DNA of 30,387 nucleotides from Coemansia sp. RSA 487 (GCA_027577595.1 JANBRJ010000137.1:1-30387); one strand, 5' to 3'; numbered from the stretch's first letter, positions 9,055 to 17,889 are shown. The notes: a model not told the origin generated them from the sequence alone. Numbers and translations are program-made.

Positions 9055-10467
9055 ATGACACACTCCTCTCAGAATAGCGATTCGCAGGCCATGGCGCAAG
9101 AGCCGCGTCCGCACTCCACCCATGAGGCTTTGCTAAACCAGCAAGAATATGCTTCAGAGGAAAACGTGGAGGAGCCAACTGGCACTATTCTATCATCATC
9201 GATCAACTTGGCGAATACAATACTTGGATCTGGCATGCTGAGCATGCCGAATGCGATGGCCGCTCTAGGGCTTGCTCTTGGCTCGGCTGTAATTATCTTT
9301 TCCGCATGCGCATCTGGAATGGGCCTGTATCTTCTCTCACGCTGTGCACGTCGTACTTCTGGACGAGATGCTTCATTTTTTGCCGTCTCCAAGCTTACAT
9401 ATCCTGGTGCAGCAGTGTTTTTTGACGCTGCTATTGCGATCAAATGCTTTGGTGTCTCCATTTCATATCTGATTATTTTCGGCGATCTGATGCCTGAGAT
9501 TATAGAGGGCTTTGGGATTGAGACCAAGATTCTGCTGTCCCGCCAGTTCTGGATCACATTTTCCATAATCTCCTTGATTCCTCTTGCCTTCCAACGACGC
9601 CTCGATGCGTTAAAATATACAAGCGCCGCTGCTCTGCTAGCTGTGGCATATTTGTTTGTCGTGGTAGCAATGTTTTATTTCAACCCATTACGGGAGCCGC
9701 TACCCAAAGGAGACATTATTTTTGTTAGATTGTCCAAGGACTTTTTCACACATCTGCCCGTCTTTGTCTTTGCCTTTACCTGCCATCAAAACATATTCTC
9801 TGTTTACAACGAGCTGCGCGACAATAGTTCCAAGCAGGTCAACGGCGTAATATCCCTTAGCATTGGCAGTGCCTGTGCCATATACCAGTGGGTTGCCATT
9901 CTTGGATACTTGACATTCGGTAGCAAGGTCGCGCCCAACCTGCTTACCATGTATGGAAACAACATGGTTATCACGCTATGTCGACTCTCTGTGGCTATAC
10001 TTGTTTTGTTTTCGTACCCGCTGCAGTGCCATCCTGCACGCAGCTGCCTCGACAAGGTGTTTTCTAGTATTCATCGTGCATGGACAAAGGTACCTGAATT
10101 CGAAGCAGTTTCGAATGACGATGATGCCGTATTAGACGAGCCCCCAAACGACGCTACCACCTCAGCACCGGTAGTGCATGTCATGTCCCCGGTAAGGCAT
10201 ATAGCAATCACAGCAGGTCTCATGCTTTTGTCTTACCTTGTGTCAATGAGTGTCACCAGCCTTGACCTCGTCTTGTCGTTTGTTGGCTCGACAGGATCCA
10301 CCTCCATCTCGTTTATTCTTCCGGGCGTATTCTACTACAAGATGCATAGCCATTCTAGATGGACTCGCATGAAGATCGTCTCTGTAATTCTAATATTCTA
10401 TGGTGCGTTTGTGCTTGTCTTTTGCCTTGGTGCAAACATCCTACGTGTAATTAATGGCGACTACTGA
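9055..10467 (+). CDS. AVT5/6/7-like amino-acid transporter (AAAP/SLC38 family)
   Basis: Predicted amino-acid/proton transporter, most like the fungal AVT5-AVT7 group that exports amino acids from the vacuole. The open frame begins at a TTG, but the first ATG is at 9055, giving 470 residues. A polar N-terminal tail of about 40 residues precedes the family signature SSSINLANTILGSGMLSMP at the first membrane segment. About ten more hydrophobic segments follow, including the CHQNIFSVYNEL segment characteristic of SLC38-type carriers (about residue 243). An acidic loop near residues 350-375 splits the last segments. There is no intron. It is divergent from the siderophore synthetase. A shared iron response is possible but the GATA sites are more than 600 bp from this gene, and amino-acid substrates are only assumed from the family. 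Confidence 0.9.
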   Translation: MTHSSQNSDSQAMAQEPRPHSTHEALLNQQEYASEENVEEPTGTILSSSINLANTILGSGMLSMPNAMAALGLALGSAVIIFSACASGMGLYLLSRCARRTSGRDASFFAVSKLTYPGAAVFFDAAIAIKCFGVSISYLIIFGDLMPEIIEGFGIETKILLSRQFWITFSIISLIPLAFQRRLDALKYTSAAALLAVAYLFVVVAMFYFNPLREPLPKGDIIFVRLSKDFFTHLPVFVFAFTCHQNIFSVYNELRDNSSKQVNGVISLSIGSACAIYQWVAILGYLTFGSKVAPNLLTMYGNNMVITLCRLSVAILVLFSYPLQCHPARSCLDKVFSSIHRAWTKVPEFEAVSNDDDAVLDEPPNDATTSAPVVHVMSPVRHIAITAGLMLLSYLVSMSVTSLDLVLSFVGSTGSTSISFILPGVFYYKMHSHSRWTRMKIVSVILIFYGAFVLVFCLGANILRVINGDY

Positions 10468-11139
10468 ACACGGTGCAAAAATATACCTGGCATTTATCTT
10501 GTCAAAGGAGGTATGTTTGTATAAATACAACCTCCCAAACTGTATTTGGCTTTTTGGTAAACTTTGGATTAGGTAGTAGTAATAGTGTAAAAATCCATAC
10601 AATATAGTGATAATAGCTTTTGAAAGAATATAATTTATGTGTGAACTGGGCTGCATATTCCTGGAATTCTGTAAAAAAAAGTGCATAAATCGTCTTCACG
10701 GGACTGTTTTCCTGTATACGTTTAGTTGATATAATCCTACCACTTAGACTCCATCACAAAGTCTTTGAGATATTCTAATTTTGAAAGAGGTTAGACAAGA
10801 GGGAAACCCTAAGCAAAAGCTAAGGCGTTTCTGTTCCCAGCCTCAAAGTCCTAATTTTGATGCTTGGATGAAATTTTATTTATTATTTTAAAACAATGCT
10901 CCCTCCGCCTGCAACAAACGACCAAATATACTCACCTTTTCGTAATAGTTTAATAATTTAATGGCATTTATCACACCAATCTCCTTTTCTATGGCCTGCA
11001 ATTTACTATGCATCACATTTTTAGGTAGCCTAATCGAGCTCTAGCAGTTCTTTGTATGTACACTGATGATTTAAAGTCAAGCAAAGTTTCTAAGCTTCTT
11101 GGTCGGCCCTGATCAAAGAGAATTTAGAGCCGTGAGGAG
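10468..11139. other. gene-free stretch with a possible structured RNA
   Basis: No protein gene is seen. The AT-rich part up to 10740 holds only short frames. At 10787-10844 nested pairing is possible: GAGG with CCTC, GGGAA with TTCCC, and CCTAAGC with GCTAAGG around an AAAA loop. An imperfect direct repeat brackets this: CAAAGTC...CTAATTTTGA at 10757-10784 and again, shorter, at 10844-10860. AATTTTGA resembles an Sm-protein site. No known snRNA was recognised. Confidence 0.4.
10757..10860 (+). repeat. direct repeats flanking a predicted stem-loop
   Basis: CAAAGTC followed by CTAATTTTGA occurs twice, with an 11-base spacer in the first copy and none in the second. A nested stem-loop (10787-10844) lies between them. 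An snRNA-like or other noncoding RNA is one possible reading; a local duplication with chance pairing is another. Confidence 0.3.
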
Positions 11140-11456
11140 ATGGCAGGAAAACAGACAAAAATATCTCACAACACCAAAAAATCGCAGACATTTGAACCTC
11201 AATCTACAGCTTCTGCTGCTACAGCCTTAACGTCTGCTGCAGCTACACCGAAGCAGCAACAGACTGCCAGGCGTAAGCGTGCTGACCAGCAGTAAAAACA
11301 AACTTTTATGTATCGTGTCGTATCGTATCAGCTATTGCTGATGCCATAAGCGGCCTTGCACCTTTATTCCTGGCGATGGACACCTCTCAGGAGAGCCCCT
11401 TGCGAAAGACTTCTTTTCGAGCTGTTCTAGGGAGGGAGTCGTTTCTAGGGAAATAA
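11140..11456 (+). pseudogene. truncated CCT4-like gene fragment, two exons
   Basis: ATG at 11140 opens a frame that stops after 51 codons if unspliced. However, GTAAGC at 11273 and TATCAG at 11326-11331 bound a 59-base intron with a GCTGAC branch-like sequence. Splicing gives exons 11140-11272 and 11332-11456 and an 85-residue product. The intron falls in phase 1 after 44 codons, against phase 1 after 43 codons in CCT4. Exon 2 begins CTATTGCTGATGCCATA where CCT4 exon 2 begins CTGTTGCTGATGCTATA, giving PIADAI against AVADAI, with GCCTTG and an ATGGA further on. The N-terminal exon shares only GCTTCTGCTGCTAC and a Ser/Ala/Gln/Lys-rich composition. After about 15 residues of exon 2 the likeness fades, and the chaperonin ATP site is absent. 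It could be a decayed duplicate of the CCT4 5' end or a small gene built from it. It has no chaperonin activity on this evidence. Confidence 0.55.
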
Positions 11457-11476
11457 GACGTGTAAATAGGCTTTTG

Positions 11477-11493
11477 GGGGGTTCGAATCCTCC
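11477..11493 (+). other. isolated tRNA T-arm / Pol III B-box-like motif
   Basis: GGGGG and CCTCC can pair (one G-T) around the loop TTCGAAT, so the segment looks like a T-arm and contains an exact GGTTCGAATCC B box. No acceptor partner, D-arm or anticodon arm could be fitted within 130 bases upstream, so it is not a complete tRNA. It may be a tRNA remnant, a Pol III internal promoter of an unknown RNA, or chance. Confidence 0.3.
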
Positions 11494-11846
11494 AGTGAGA
11501 AGCTAGAAATTGAATATTTCACTAACGCATACTTTTGATTTTCTGGTTTCGTTTGTATAGACTTTCATATGTTGTGAAAACGCTGCCTTATACAAACCTC
11601 CCTTTCCCCAAATAGCATTTCAATCAAGTCGATCAGGAATCACAAAACATCAGCAAATCAAATTAAAGCCAAAATGGGACGAGGTCAACCCCACACAAAT
11701 GGAAAACGCGTTCTCTCTTATGATTTTCACATTTTAATTTATCGTATACTTGAGTATCGTGTCATTATTTTTCTTCTGATTCAATAGTGTCTACTTTGTA
11801 ATATTCAGTTATTTTTACTCGAACGTCTTTTGTTCTCTTTTGGAAA
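11494..11846. promoter_or_regulatory. upstream region of the acinus-like gene
   Basis: This AT-rich sequence has a T-rich run shortly before the start codon at 11847 (TTTTGTTCTCTTTTGG). The word GTATCGTGTC occurs near 11755 and also inside the small intron at about 11311. No gene was seen. Confidence 0.4.
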
Positions 11847-13073
11847 ATGTCACAGCTCGAGCCAAGCAAACTTAAGGTGACCGAATTGCGCACAGAGCTG
11901 ACGGCTAGGAATCTTCCCACCAATGGGCTGAAAAAGGACCTCGTCAAGCGCCTAGAGGATGCTCTCATGGGAGTTGAGTCTGATAAGCATGCTCAGCACG
12001 AAGCAGATGATGGCATCGAACTTTTACCCGCGAGTGGGGACGCAGAAGCCTTTGCAGCAGCGAGTTCAGACAACGAGATCAAAAGCAGCGAGCATGTTTC
12101 AGAGAAACGTACTGATAGAAGAGAAGCCCACATGGCCAACAAGGACGACGCAGAAGACGATTTTACAATGGATGCCGAGGAGCCTTTGCCAACGACATCC
12201 GATGGTGATAGCCATAAAAGGAAGCTGCCTGTCGATAAAGACAATGAGGATAGAGCTGATGGTGCACCTATGGACACAGACGAGCCAGAAGCGAGTATGC
12301 CGTTGAATTCGTCAGGTGTGAATGAAAATGATTTGGGTTCAAAGACTGAGGTAGCCGACTCGTTTTTCATAAAAAATTTGGAGCGTCCATTGACGATTTT
12401 TAGGATCAAAGAGTTTCTTGCGGCGTTTGGGACAGTTGAGGATGCCTGGCTAAACTCGATAAAAACCCGAGGATATGTAAGCTTTGCGACAAAGGAGGAA
12501 TCTGAGGCTGCTTTTAATGGAATCAACGGAACGCGGTTCCCGCCAGAGCATGGAAAGATCCTTGAATGTGGTTTTATCACCAAAAAGCGTATGAAGCAAC
12601 TTGTTTCGGATGAAGAGCGCATGAGCGATTCGGTGCGCGACACTGATCTTGTAGCGGTTCAGAACGATGGCAGCAACTGCGGCATCTCGCTAGTAAACAA
12701 AAGATCAAAGGCCAAAAATACGGCCAAGAAGCACCGCGGCGACGACAAGCCAGGAGAGGCTGGTGACAACAAAGATATACAAATTGGTGGAAAAGGCGCC
12801 AACAAGTCGGCTGCAGTGAATGCTGTTTCTATTGCGGCCACTGCAGCCGCAGATGATGCAAAGCACTCGAGCAAAAACAAAGCGCCCAATGGAAAGAATG
12901 TAGCGCCCAGCCAGACCGATAATATCTCAGAAGATGTTTGCATTTTGATGCCAGTTGAGGCAGATGCACTGACGCGCAAAACCAAAACGCAGCCATCGAT
13001 CGTGTATAGGCCACTCACTGACGAGGAAGTTGCCGCCAAAAGGGCAGCCGCGTCTGCCGGATCCACGAGATAG
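11847..13073 (+). CDS. acinus-like SAP/RRM protein with RSB motif
   Basis: Predicted nuclear RNA-processing factor of the acinus type, the scaffold of the ASAP complex with RNPS1 and SAP18 at spliced mRNAs. The 408 residues contain a SAP DNA/RNA-binding helix pair (about 5-40; LKVTELRTELTARNLP, then GLKKDLVKRLEDAL). An acidic low-complexity linker follows (about 45-165). An RRM-like fold comes next (about 170-250; SFFIKNLERPLTIFRIKEFL, RGYVSFATKEESEAAFNGING). A Lys/Ala-rich linker leads to a C-terminal PSIVYRPLTDEEVAAKRA, which fits the RNPS1-SAP18-binding (RSB) motif. This domain order is that of acinus, although the animal protein is much longer. No Arg-Ser repeats are present. There is no intron. 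The alternative is a Tho1/SARNP-type SAP protein, but those lack the RRM and RSB motif. Confidence 0.8.
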   Translation: MSQLEPSKLKVTELRTELTARNLPTNGLKKDLVKRLEDALMGVESDKHAQHEADDGIELLPASGDAEAFAAASSDNEIKSSEHVSEKRTDRREAHMANKDDAEDDFTMDAEEPLPTTSDGDSHKRKLPVDKDNEDRADGAPMDTDEPEASMPLNSSGVNENDLGSKTEVADSFFIKNLERPLTIFRIKEFLAAFGTVEDAWLNSIKTRGYVSFATKEESEAAFNGINGTRFPPEHGKILECGFITKKRMKQLVSDEERMSDSVRDTDLVAVQNDGSNCGISLVNKRSKAKNTAKKHRGDDKPGEAGDNKDIQIGGKGANKSAAVNAVSIAATAAADDAKHSSKNKAPNGKNVAPSQTDNISEDVCILMPVEADALTRKTKTQPSIVYRPLTDEEVAAKRAAASAGSTR

Positions 13074-13406
13074 CAAGCTTTTTCTACTCTATAACTCGAT
13101 CTGATAAAGTTCTTTTTCATCTCACTCATCAACTCCAACCATCAAGCGTGTTTTTATTTAGAAAAGAAAGCATGGACAAGAGCGGGATTTTTATCCCAAA
13201 AAAATTAAAGGACCAGGGTTATGATTTTTAATGCCAAGACTTTCTCTTCTTTTGAATGTATTTTCCATTAAAGCTTTATTTCTTTTTTTTTTTTCCTCTA
13301 TAATAATTAAGAATTTGCTATTAGGCTCTAGTCTTGTAAAAAAACACTCTGGAAGAGTAAACAGTAGCATTCATAGTCTATTTAGCAAGCGTTGCAGAAG
13401 CAGCTA
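13074..13406. promoter_or_regulatory. upstream region of SCAMP
   Basis: This contains a run of 16 T from about 13280 and an isolated exact ATCTGATAA at 13099-13107, about 300 bases before the SCAMP start. That GATA site is single and not next to an iron gene, so it is treated as background. No gene was seen. Confidence 0.4.
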
Positions 13407-14468
13407 ATGTCGCGCAATCCATTCGATGACAACAGTGATGGCGATCCCTTTGAGGATGACCCCTTCGGAGATTCGAGTATATCTTCTGCTCTGAAAGAAG
13501 GCAAAACGAACCAACGACTTAATGACGACACACGGGATGCAATTCCACTTCATTCGGTGCGCCGCAGCGAAGATGCAGGAGGGAACTTCCTTTCGAATGT
13601 CGGGTTTAGCGGAGGCAGAAGCGGATCATACAAACCTCTCGACATTGACACCGATGCAAATACCGGATACTCTGGAGGCATGTCCAAGACCGACAGCTAC
13701 TCGATGGACAGCCGCGAGGCAGAGCTGAGGCGACGGGAAGAAGCACTGGAATCCCGCGAACAAGAGCTTCGTACTCGCGAAGCCAATGTGAACAATATGG
13801 CTAACGGTGCTCGACCCCCGCTCAATTTCCCACCGCTATATCCGATCATGTACCACAACATTGATCTTGAAGTGCCCATCGGCGACAGACGCACTGTGCG
13901 CATCATTTTCTACACGTGGCTTGCTTTGGAGGCTATTCTCGTGTTCAACTGCGTGGCATGCCTGATTGTAATGATATCCAATGCATCAGATGTGTCCAAT
14001 TCCGGTGCTATGTTTGGGTCGAGCTTTGTGTATCTATTTACAATAACCCTCGGCAGCTTCTTTTTGTGGTATCGTCCCGTATACAATGCTTACATGAAGG
14101 ATTCGAGCATGTTCTTTTATCTCTTTTTCATTTTTAACGGCTTCCATCTCCTGTTTGATGCGTATATGGCCATAGGTGTCCCAAGCGCCGGGTCTGCTGG
14201 AATGATCATCATGCTGCAGTGCTTGTCAAGCGGCAAAACCGCAGGCGCTGCATTGAGCGGAATCACATTTTCATTCTGGGTTCTCCACTTTCTGGTATCG
14301 TCGTTCATGTATATCAAAGTGCGCCGCCATTATAAAGCTCGTGGCCACACATTCACAGAAGCCAAACAGCAGGCGTACATGGGCTTTGCTCAAAGCGGCG
14401 CCGGGCAGGCCGCAGTTAGTTCTGCCACAAACGCCTACATTCGCTCAAACACTGGGAATTTTGTGTGA
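13407..14468 (+). CDS. secretory carrier-associated membrane protein (SCAMP)
   Basis: Predicted four-span protein of post-Golgi and endosomal membranes that acts in vesicle trafficking. The open frame starts at a TTG, but the first ATG is at 13407, giving 353 residues. The N-terminus has NPF and DPF endocytic-adaptor motifs (SRNPFDDN, DPFEDDPFGD; residues 2-22). A charged coiled coil follows at about 101-130 (EAELRRREEALESREQELR). The SCAMP core starts at about 137 with PPLNFPPLYPIMYHNIDLEVP, and membrane segments lie at about 166-190, 203-222, 234-255 and 284-303. The conserved WYRPVYNAYMKDSS loop joins segments 2 and 3. The tail has KARGHTFTEAKQQAYMGFAQ. Domain order and length are normal. 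There is no intron. It converges on glucosidase II with 140 bp between stops. Confidence 0.95.
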   Translation: MSRNPFDDNSDGDPFEDDPFGDSSISSALKEGKTNQRLNDDTRDAIPLHSVRRSEDAGGNFLSNVGFSGGRSGSYKPLDIDTDANTGYSGGMSKTDSYSMDSREAELRRREEALESREQELRTREANVNNMANGARPPLNFPPLYPIMYHNIDLEVPIGDRRTVRIIFYTWLALEAILVFNCVACLIVMISNASDVSNSGAMFGSSFVYLFTITLGSFFLWYRPVYNAYMKDSSMFFYLFFIFNGFHLLFDAYMAIGVPSAGSAGMIIMLQCLSSGKTAGAALSGITFSFWVLHFLVSSFMYIKVRRHYKARGHTFTEAKQQAYMGFAQSGAGQAAVSSATNAYIRSNTGNFV

Positions 14469-14561
14469 GGATTAGGCAACGAAGCACGATAATAGTGGCT
14501 GTCCACCTATCTTGTAACATTTTGATTGAATATTTCTTTGGCTTTCCTTTTCTATATATTA

Positions 14562-14597
14562 CAACAGCAACAGCAATCGCAATCGCAGTCGCAATAT
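14562..14597. repeat. degenerate CAATCG-like hexanucleotide array
   Basis: Six 6-base units (CAACAG twice, CAATCG twice, CAGTCG, CAATAT) lie between the convergent stops of SCAMP and glucosidase II. TATATT (14555-14560) and AATATA (14593-14598) bracket them as an inverted repeat. It may lie in both 3' untranslated regions. Confidence 0.6.
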
Positions 14598-14608
14598 AAA
14601 TAACCATC

Positions 14609-17500
14609 TTAGCTAAAGGTGATGTCCCAGTCGTTGCCAATGAGAACAGCAGGATCGCGAACAACACATTCACGATCAGCACTCGATCCGCGATACTCTA
14701 GCTCAACTTCACGCTGTTTGCCATTTTCTGACACAACAGCTTTGGTAAGCTGGTTGCGAAGCCCAACAATAACTAGCCGCTCAACACGCACGCTCTTCAT
14801 ATTCTCCAGGAATGCCTTTTGTTCTGGGCTCTCAATTGTTTGGGGCGATGCACGCGAAGTAAGCTTTGCATTCGCAAACGACAGTTTGCGCTCAATAAAA
14901 GCACCATTCTCATAGTCAAAGGACTCGCCATCATCTACATATAGCTTGCCGGCTGCAGTACCATTGCGACTCATGTACACATAGAGCGTGAAAGGGTCGT
15001 GCTTCATAAGAACAGACGATCTGCGCTGACGTTCGCGTGTGGGGATGATCGAGCCACCACGCGCAAATACAAGGGTGTGTTCCAGGTCAACTGTGAACTG
15101 GCGCTTCAAGGGGGCGAGGTAGAGCGAGTGAGTGTGGATATCGTACCAGTTCTCCTGCAAAGGGAATGAAACGTCCAAGGGCTTGCTCATGTCAGAGTCC
15201 ATAGCCGGAACAACCATGATGGACGATCCAACCATAAAAATGCTTTGCTCGGCAAACAGGTCTGTCTGCTTCGGGAACTCCACCCACATCGGACGGACAA
15301 TAGGCATTCCTGTCAGACTTGCCTCGCGGAACAGGGTGTACCAGTATGGAAGCATGCGGTAGCGCTCTCTGACTGCATCGCGCATGATCGACAGGTACGG
15401 CTCGCCGAACACCCATGGCTCGCGGCGCTTTGTGTCAATATGGGCGTGTGCACGGAAGAACGGGTGCCAGATCCCAAGCTGGTACCAGCGCACCAAGAGC
15501 TCTTTTTCCGGGTTCCCAAAAAAGCCGCCAACGTCAGCACCAGCAAAATGCATACCAGCAATGTTATTGCTCAAAACCATTGGTACTGACACGCGCAGGC
15601 TCTCCCAATTTGCAGCGTTGTCGCCTGTCCAAATGGCACCATAGCGCTGCGAGCCAGCATAGTATGAGCGCGATAAAATGAATGGGCGTTTGCTGGGCGA
15701 CTCACGCGTGCAGAGTCCATCGTAGGTCGCCTTATTATACAGCATTCCGTTGATGTTGTGTAGGTCACGATGCTCCCAGTCACCATAGTGCTTGATATCC
15801 TTTTCCATCGTGATCTCGGGTCCGTTGAATATAGACGGTTCGTTCATATCATTCCATATAAACAAGTCTGTTGTTGATCCATTAAACTTATCCAAATGGT
15901 ACTGCTTGGCAGTCCAGTCCATCGCTCCGGGTTTTAAGTAGTCAACCCAGCTGGACTCTCCTGGCCAGCACCAACCTTGGAAATTTCCTGTCCTGTCCTT
16001 GTTCTTGACAAAGTATCCCAGCTCATTGCCCTCCTTCCACACGCTGTATGCAGTGTCGTGTTTTATGTGGGGGTCTATCACGGTCACTAGCTTGTGGCCG
16101 TCATGCGAGAGCTGATTCTGCATGGAAACTGGATCAGGGAACTTGCTAGAGTCCCACGTAAAGTAGCGTTTTCCGTCAGTGTACTCAATGTCAAGCCAAA
16201 TAGAGTCATATGGAATATCATGCTCATGCATTTTCTCGCTTACGGCCAAAACGTCGTCCTGGTCGATATAGTTCCAACGGCATTGATGGTAGCCAAGCGC
16301 AAAGTCGCGAGGCAAGCGCGTAGGCTCAACAAGTGTAGAGTACTGCTTGTACAGATCGGCAACCGATTTCCCTGGTAAGAGGAATATGTCCATGAGCCCG
16401 GATTCGCTGATCCAATGGGTATTGACTGCGTGCTCTTTGCTCGATCCGCCGGCCAAGCGCAAAAGGTTACTAAATGCATTGCTCTTGTCGCGTGTGACGT
16501 CTACCCACGTCTCGGCGGCATTCATCCAGAAGACGCCAACGGTGGAGTCGGGGTTGTGGGCCACCATAAAAGGGACAGATCCATAAAGAGCCATTGGGCT
16601 ATCAAGCTCGTACTCAAAGACATCCAAATTCCACATACGGTATGGCTCACTGTATCCTTCCTTATCATCGCGGGTTGTCTTTAGGGACAGCGACGACGAG
16701 TGTTCTGGAATGCCATACACGTGCTCAAATCCACTAAAGCGTATGTCCATGCCAAACGACTCGGGACCGCGGGGCTTGGTGTCTGTCCACGAACGGAAGG
16801 TCTCTTCCCATCCACCATCAACATCGCTAGGTTCGTCAGCGCTTGGTTTCTGACGCAGGTGTTCAAAGCGGAAGAAGCCGTTATGGTTGAGCTCAATAAC
16901 CGGCTTGCTGCCGTGCAGATAGGCCAGCGACCAGGGATTTTCGACTATTCGCACACCAAATTCAGAGCCATTATTGTTATAGCGAACTGTATGCACAGTT
17001 GTTCCATCCACAGTTTCGGATGTGTGCTCAATAGCATCAGGCGATGCGTATTCCAGCGCGCTTCCTTCGTCGCGAAGCACATGCTTTTGTGTTTCGTCAA
17101 AGCGCGCCAAAAAAGGCGTTTCCTCTTGCATGCGCATACGCACTATGCCGTTAGCCAAAAACAAGATCTCCAGTTTAAGCGGCACCTTCTCGGTATCGTG
17201 CGATACCGTAGCTCGAAGCGTGTGCCCGTCAAGATGCACAGTGTTGTTGGATACAGAATACAGAGATGCCGGCTGTGGTATAGACATGTTATTGCTGCTA
17301 TCAGTCTTGGGCAGCACTTGCGATGACTGGACCACTGCATCAGCAAACGCCCGATGGCGCCGACAGAAGGCTGCTTGCTCGCACGTTTTAAAGTCCTCCC
17401 GCTTAACTGCAAGAGCACCTCCCTGTATGAGCAATGCCACGGTCATGCCGAGGTAAAACAAGGCAGTGCCGCGTGTACAAAAAGGTGAATTGAGTTTCAT
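14609..17500 (-). CDS. gls2: ER glucosidase II alpha subunit (GH31)
   Basis: Predicted catalytic subunit of glucosidase II, which trims the two inner alpha-1,3-glucoses from N-glycans in the ER during calnexin-cycle folding. The frame extends to a TTG, but the first ATG is at 17500, giving 963 residues, normal for the family. Residues 1-31 form a signal peptide with hydrophobic core ALFYLGMTVALLIQGGALA. The mature N-terminus VKREDFKTCEQAAFCRR is the family hallmark. The GH31 core has WNDMNEPS with the nucleophile Asp at about 551, HRDLHNINGM soon after, and WTGDNAANWESL with the general acid Asp. The C-terminal beta domain ends in LYVDDGESFDYENGAF. There is no ER-retention tetrapeptide, as expected, since the beta subunit supplies retention. 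There is no intron in 2.9 kb. It is divergent from Dre2. Confidence 0.97.
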   Translation of the reverse strand: MKLNSPFCTRGTALFYLGMTVALLIQGGALAVKREDFKTCEQAAFCRRHRAFADAVVQSSQVLPKTDSSNNMSIPQPASLYSVSNNTVHLDGHTLRATVSHDTEKVPLKLEILFLANGIVRMRMQEETPFLARFDETQKHVLRDEGSALEYASPDAIEHTSETVDGTTVHTVRYNNNGSEFGVRIVENPWSLAYLHGSKPVIELNHNGFFRFEHLRQKPSADEPSDVDGGWEETFRSWTDTKPRGPESFGMDIRFSGFEHVYGIPEHSSSLSLKTTRDDKEGYSEPYRMWNLDVFEYELDSPMALYGSVPFMVAHNPDSTVGVFWMNAAETWVDVTRDKSNAFSNLLRLAGGSSKEHAVNTHWISESGLMDIFLLPGKSVADLYKQYSTLVEPTRLPRDFALGYHQCRWNYIDQDDVLAVSEKMHEHDIPYDSIWLDIEYTDGKRYFTWDSSKFPDPVSMQNQLSHDGHKLVTVIDPHIKHDTAYSVWKEGNELGYFVKNKDRTGNFQGWCWPGESSWVDYLKPGAMDWTAKQYHLDKFNGSTTDLFIWNDMNEPSIFNGPEITMEKDIKHYGDWEHRDLHNINGMLYNKATYDGLCTRESPSKRPFILSRSYYAGSQRYGAIWTGDNAANWESLRVSVPMVLSNNIAGMHFAGADVGGFFGNPEKELLVRWYQLGIWHPFFRAHAHIDTKRREPWVFGEPYLSIMRDAVRERYRMLPYWYTLFREASLTGMPIVRPMWVEFPKQTDLFAEQSIFMVGSSIMVVPAMDSDMSKPLDVSFPLQENWYDIHTHSLYLAPLKRQFTVDLEHTLVFARGGSIIPTRERQRRSSVLMKHDPFTLYVYMSRNGTAAGKLYVDDGESFDYENGAFIERKLSFANAKLTSRASPQTIESPEQKAFLENMKSVRVERLVIVGLRNQLTKAVVSENGKQREVELEYRGSSADRECVVRDPAVLIGNDWDITFS

Positions 17501-17889
17501 CTTGCGTAGATGATGCAGAGCCAAAAGTGTCGTTGCTTTTTTAAACTCCTAGCTTTCTTTTAACAAGTGGTTCAATCCTGAATTATGGAAGAGGAATAAA
17601 AAAGTAAGCTTTTGCAAATCGAATGACAAAAGAAGGGAAGGATTGTTGTTGTTTTTCTTTTGCTTTGTGTGAGCTGCTTGAAGCTCGCAGATCTGAGCCT
17701 TTGTTTGGATCTTTAAAAATATTTAATCTTGGCACCAATAGATTATTTTCTGATTAAAATGCAATTTGTCAGCATACTTTTCCAGCTGCTTCTGCTTTTG
17801 CTTTTGCTTTTGCTTTTGCTTTCATTCACATTTTGTCACTACTTATTTGCATTGAATTATCTACTTTTTTTTTTACAAAACCTTTGAGA
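17501..17889. promoter_or_regulatory. divergent promoter, glucosidase II / Dre2
   Basis: This 389 bp region serves both genes. On the Dre2 side it contains the GCTTTT hexamer array listed separately and a run of T shortly before the start. A GGTTCAATCC near 17571 resembles a tRNA T-loop but has no paired stem, so it is not a tRNA. Confidence 0.5.
17788..17823 (+). repeat. hexanucleotide repeat (GCTTTT)n, six units
   Basis: Six 6-base units (GCTTCT, four perfect GCTTTT, GCTTTC) end 66 bases before the Dre2 ATG. The array resembles the TTTTAC hexamers upstream of the membrane-protein gene at 5962, at a similar distance and on the same relative strand. Confidence 0.85.

Noticed and set aside
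11384-11501. Complete tRNA ending with the T-arm at 11477-11493
   Set aside because: Only five of seven acceptor pairs could be found, about 115 bases upstream. No D-arm or anticodon arm fits between.
11993-12643. 216-codon minus-strand frame inside the acinus-like gene
   Set aside because: It is a Ser-rich mirror of the acidic linker on the other strand, with no features of its own.
13099-13107. Exact ATCTGATAA upstream of SCAMP as an iron-regulated site
   Set aside because: It is a single site about 300 bp from a trafficking gene with no iron role, so it fits chance background.
16700-17326. 208-codon plus-strand frame inside glucosidase II
   Set aside because: It is antisense to the conserved GH31 N-terminal region and shows no domain features.
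17568-17580. GGTTCAATCC as a tRNA T-loop
   Set aside because: The flanking bases cannot form a T-stem and no other tRNA arms are nearby.
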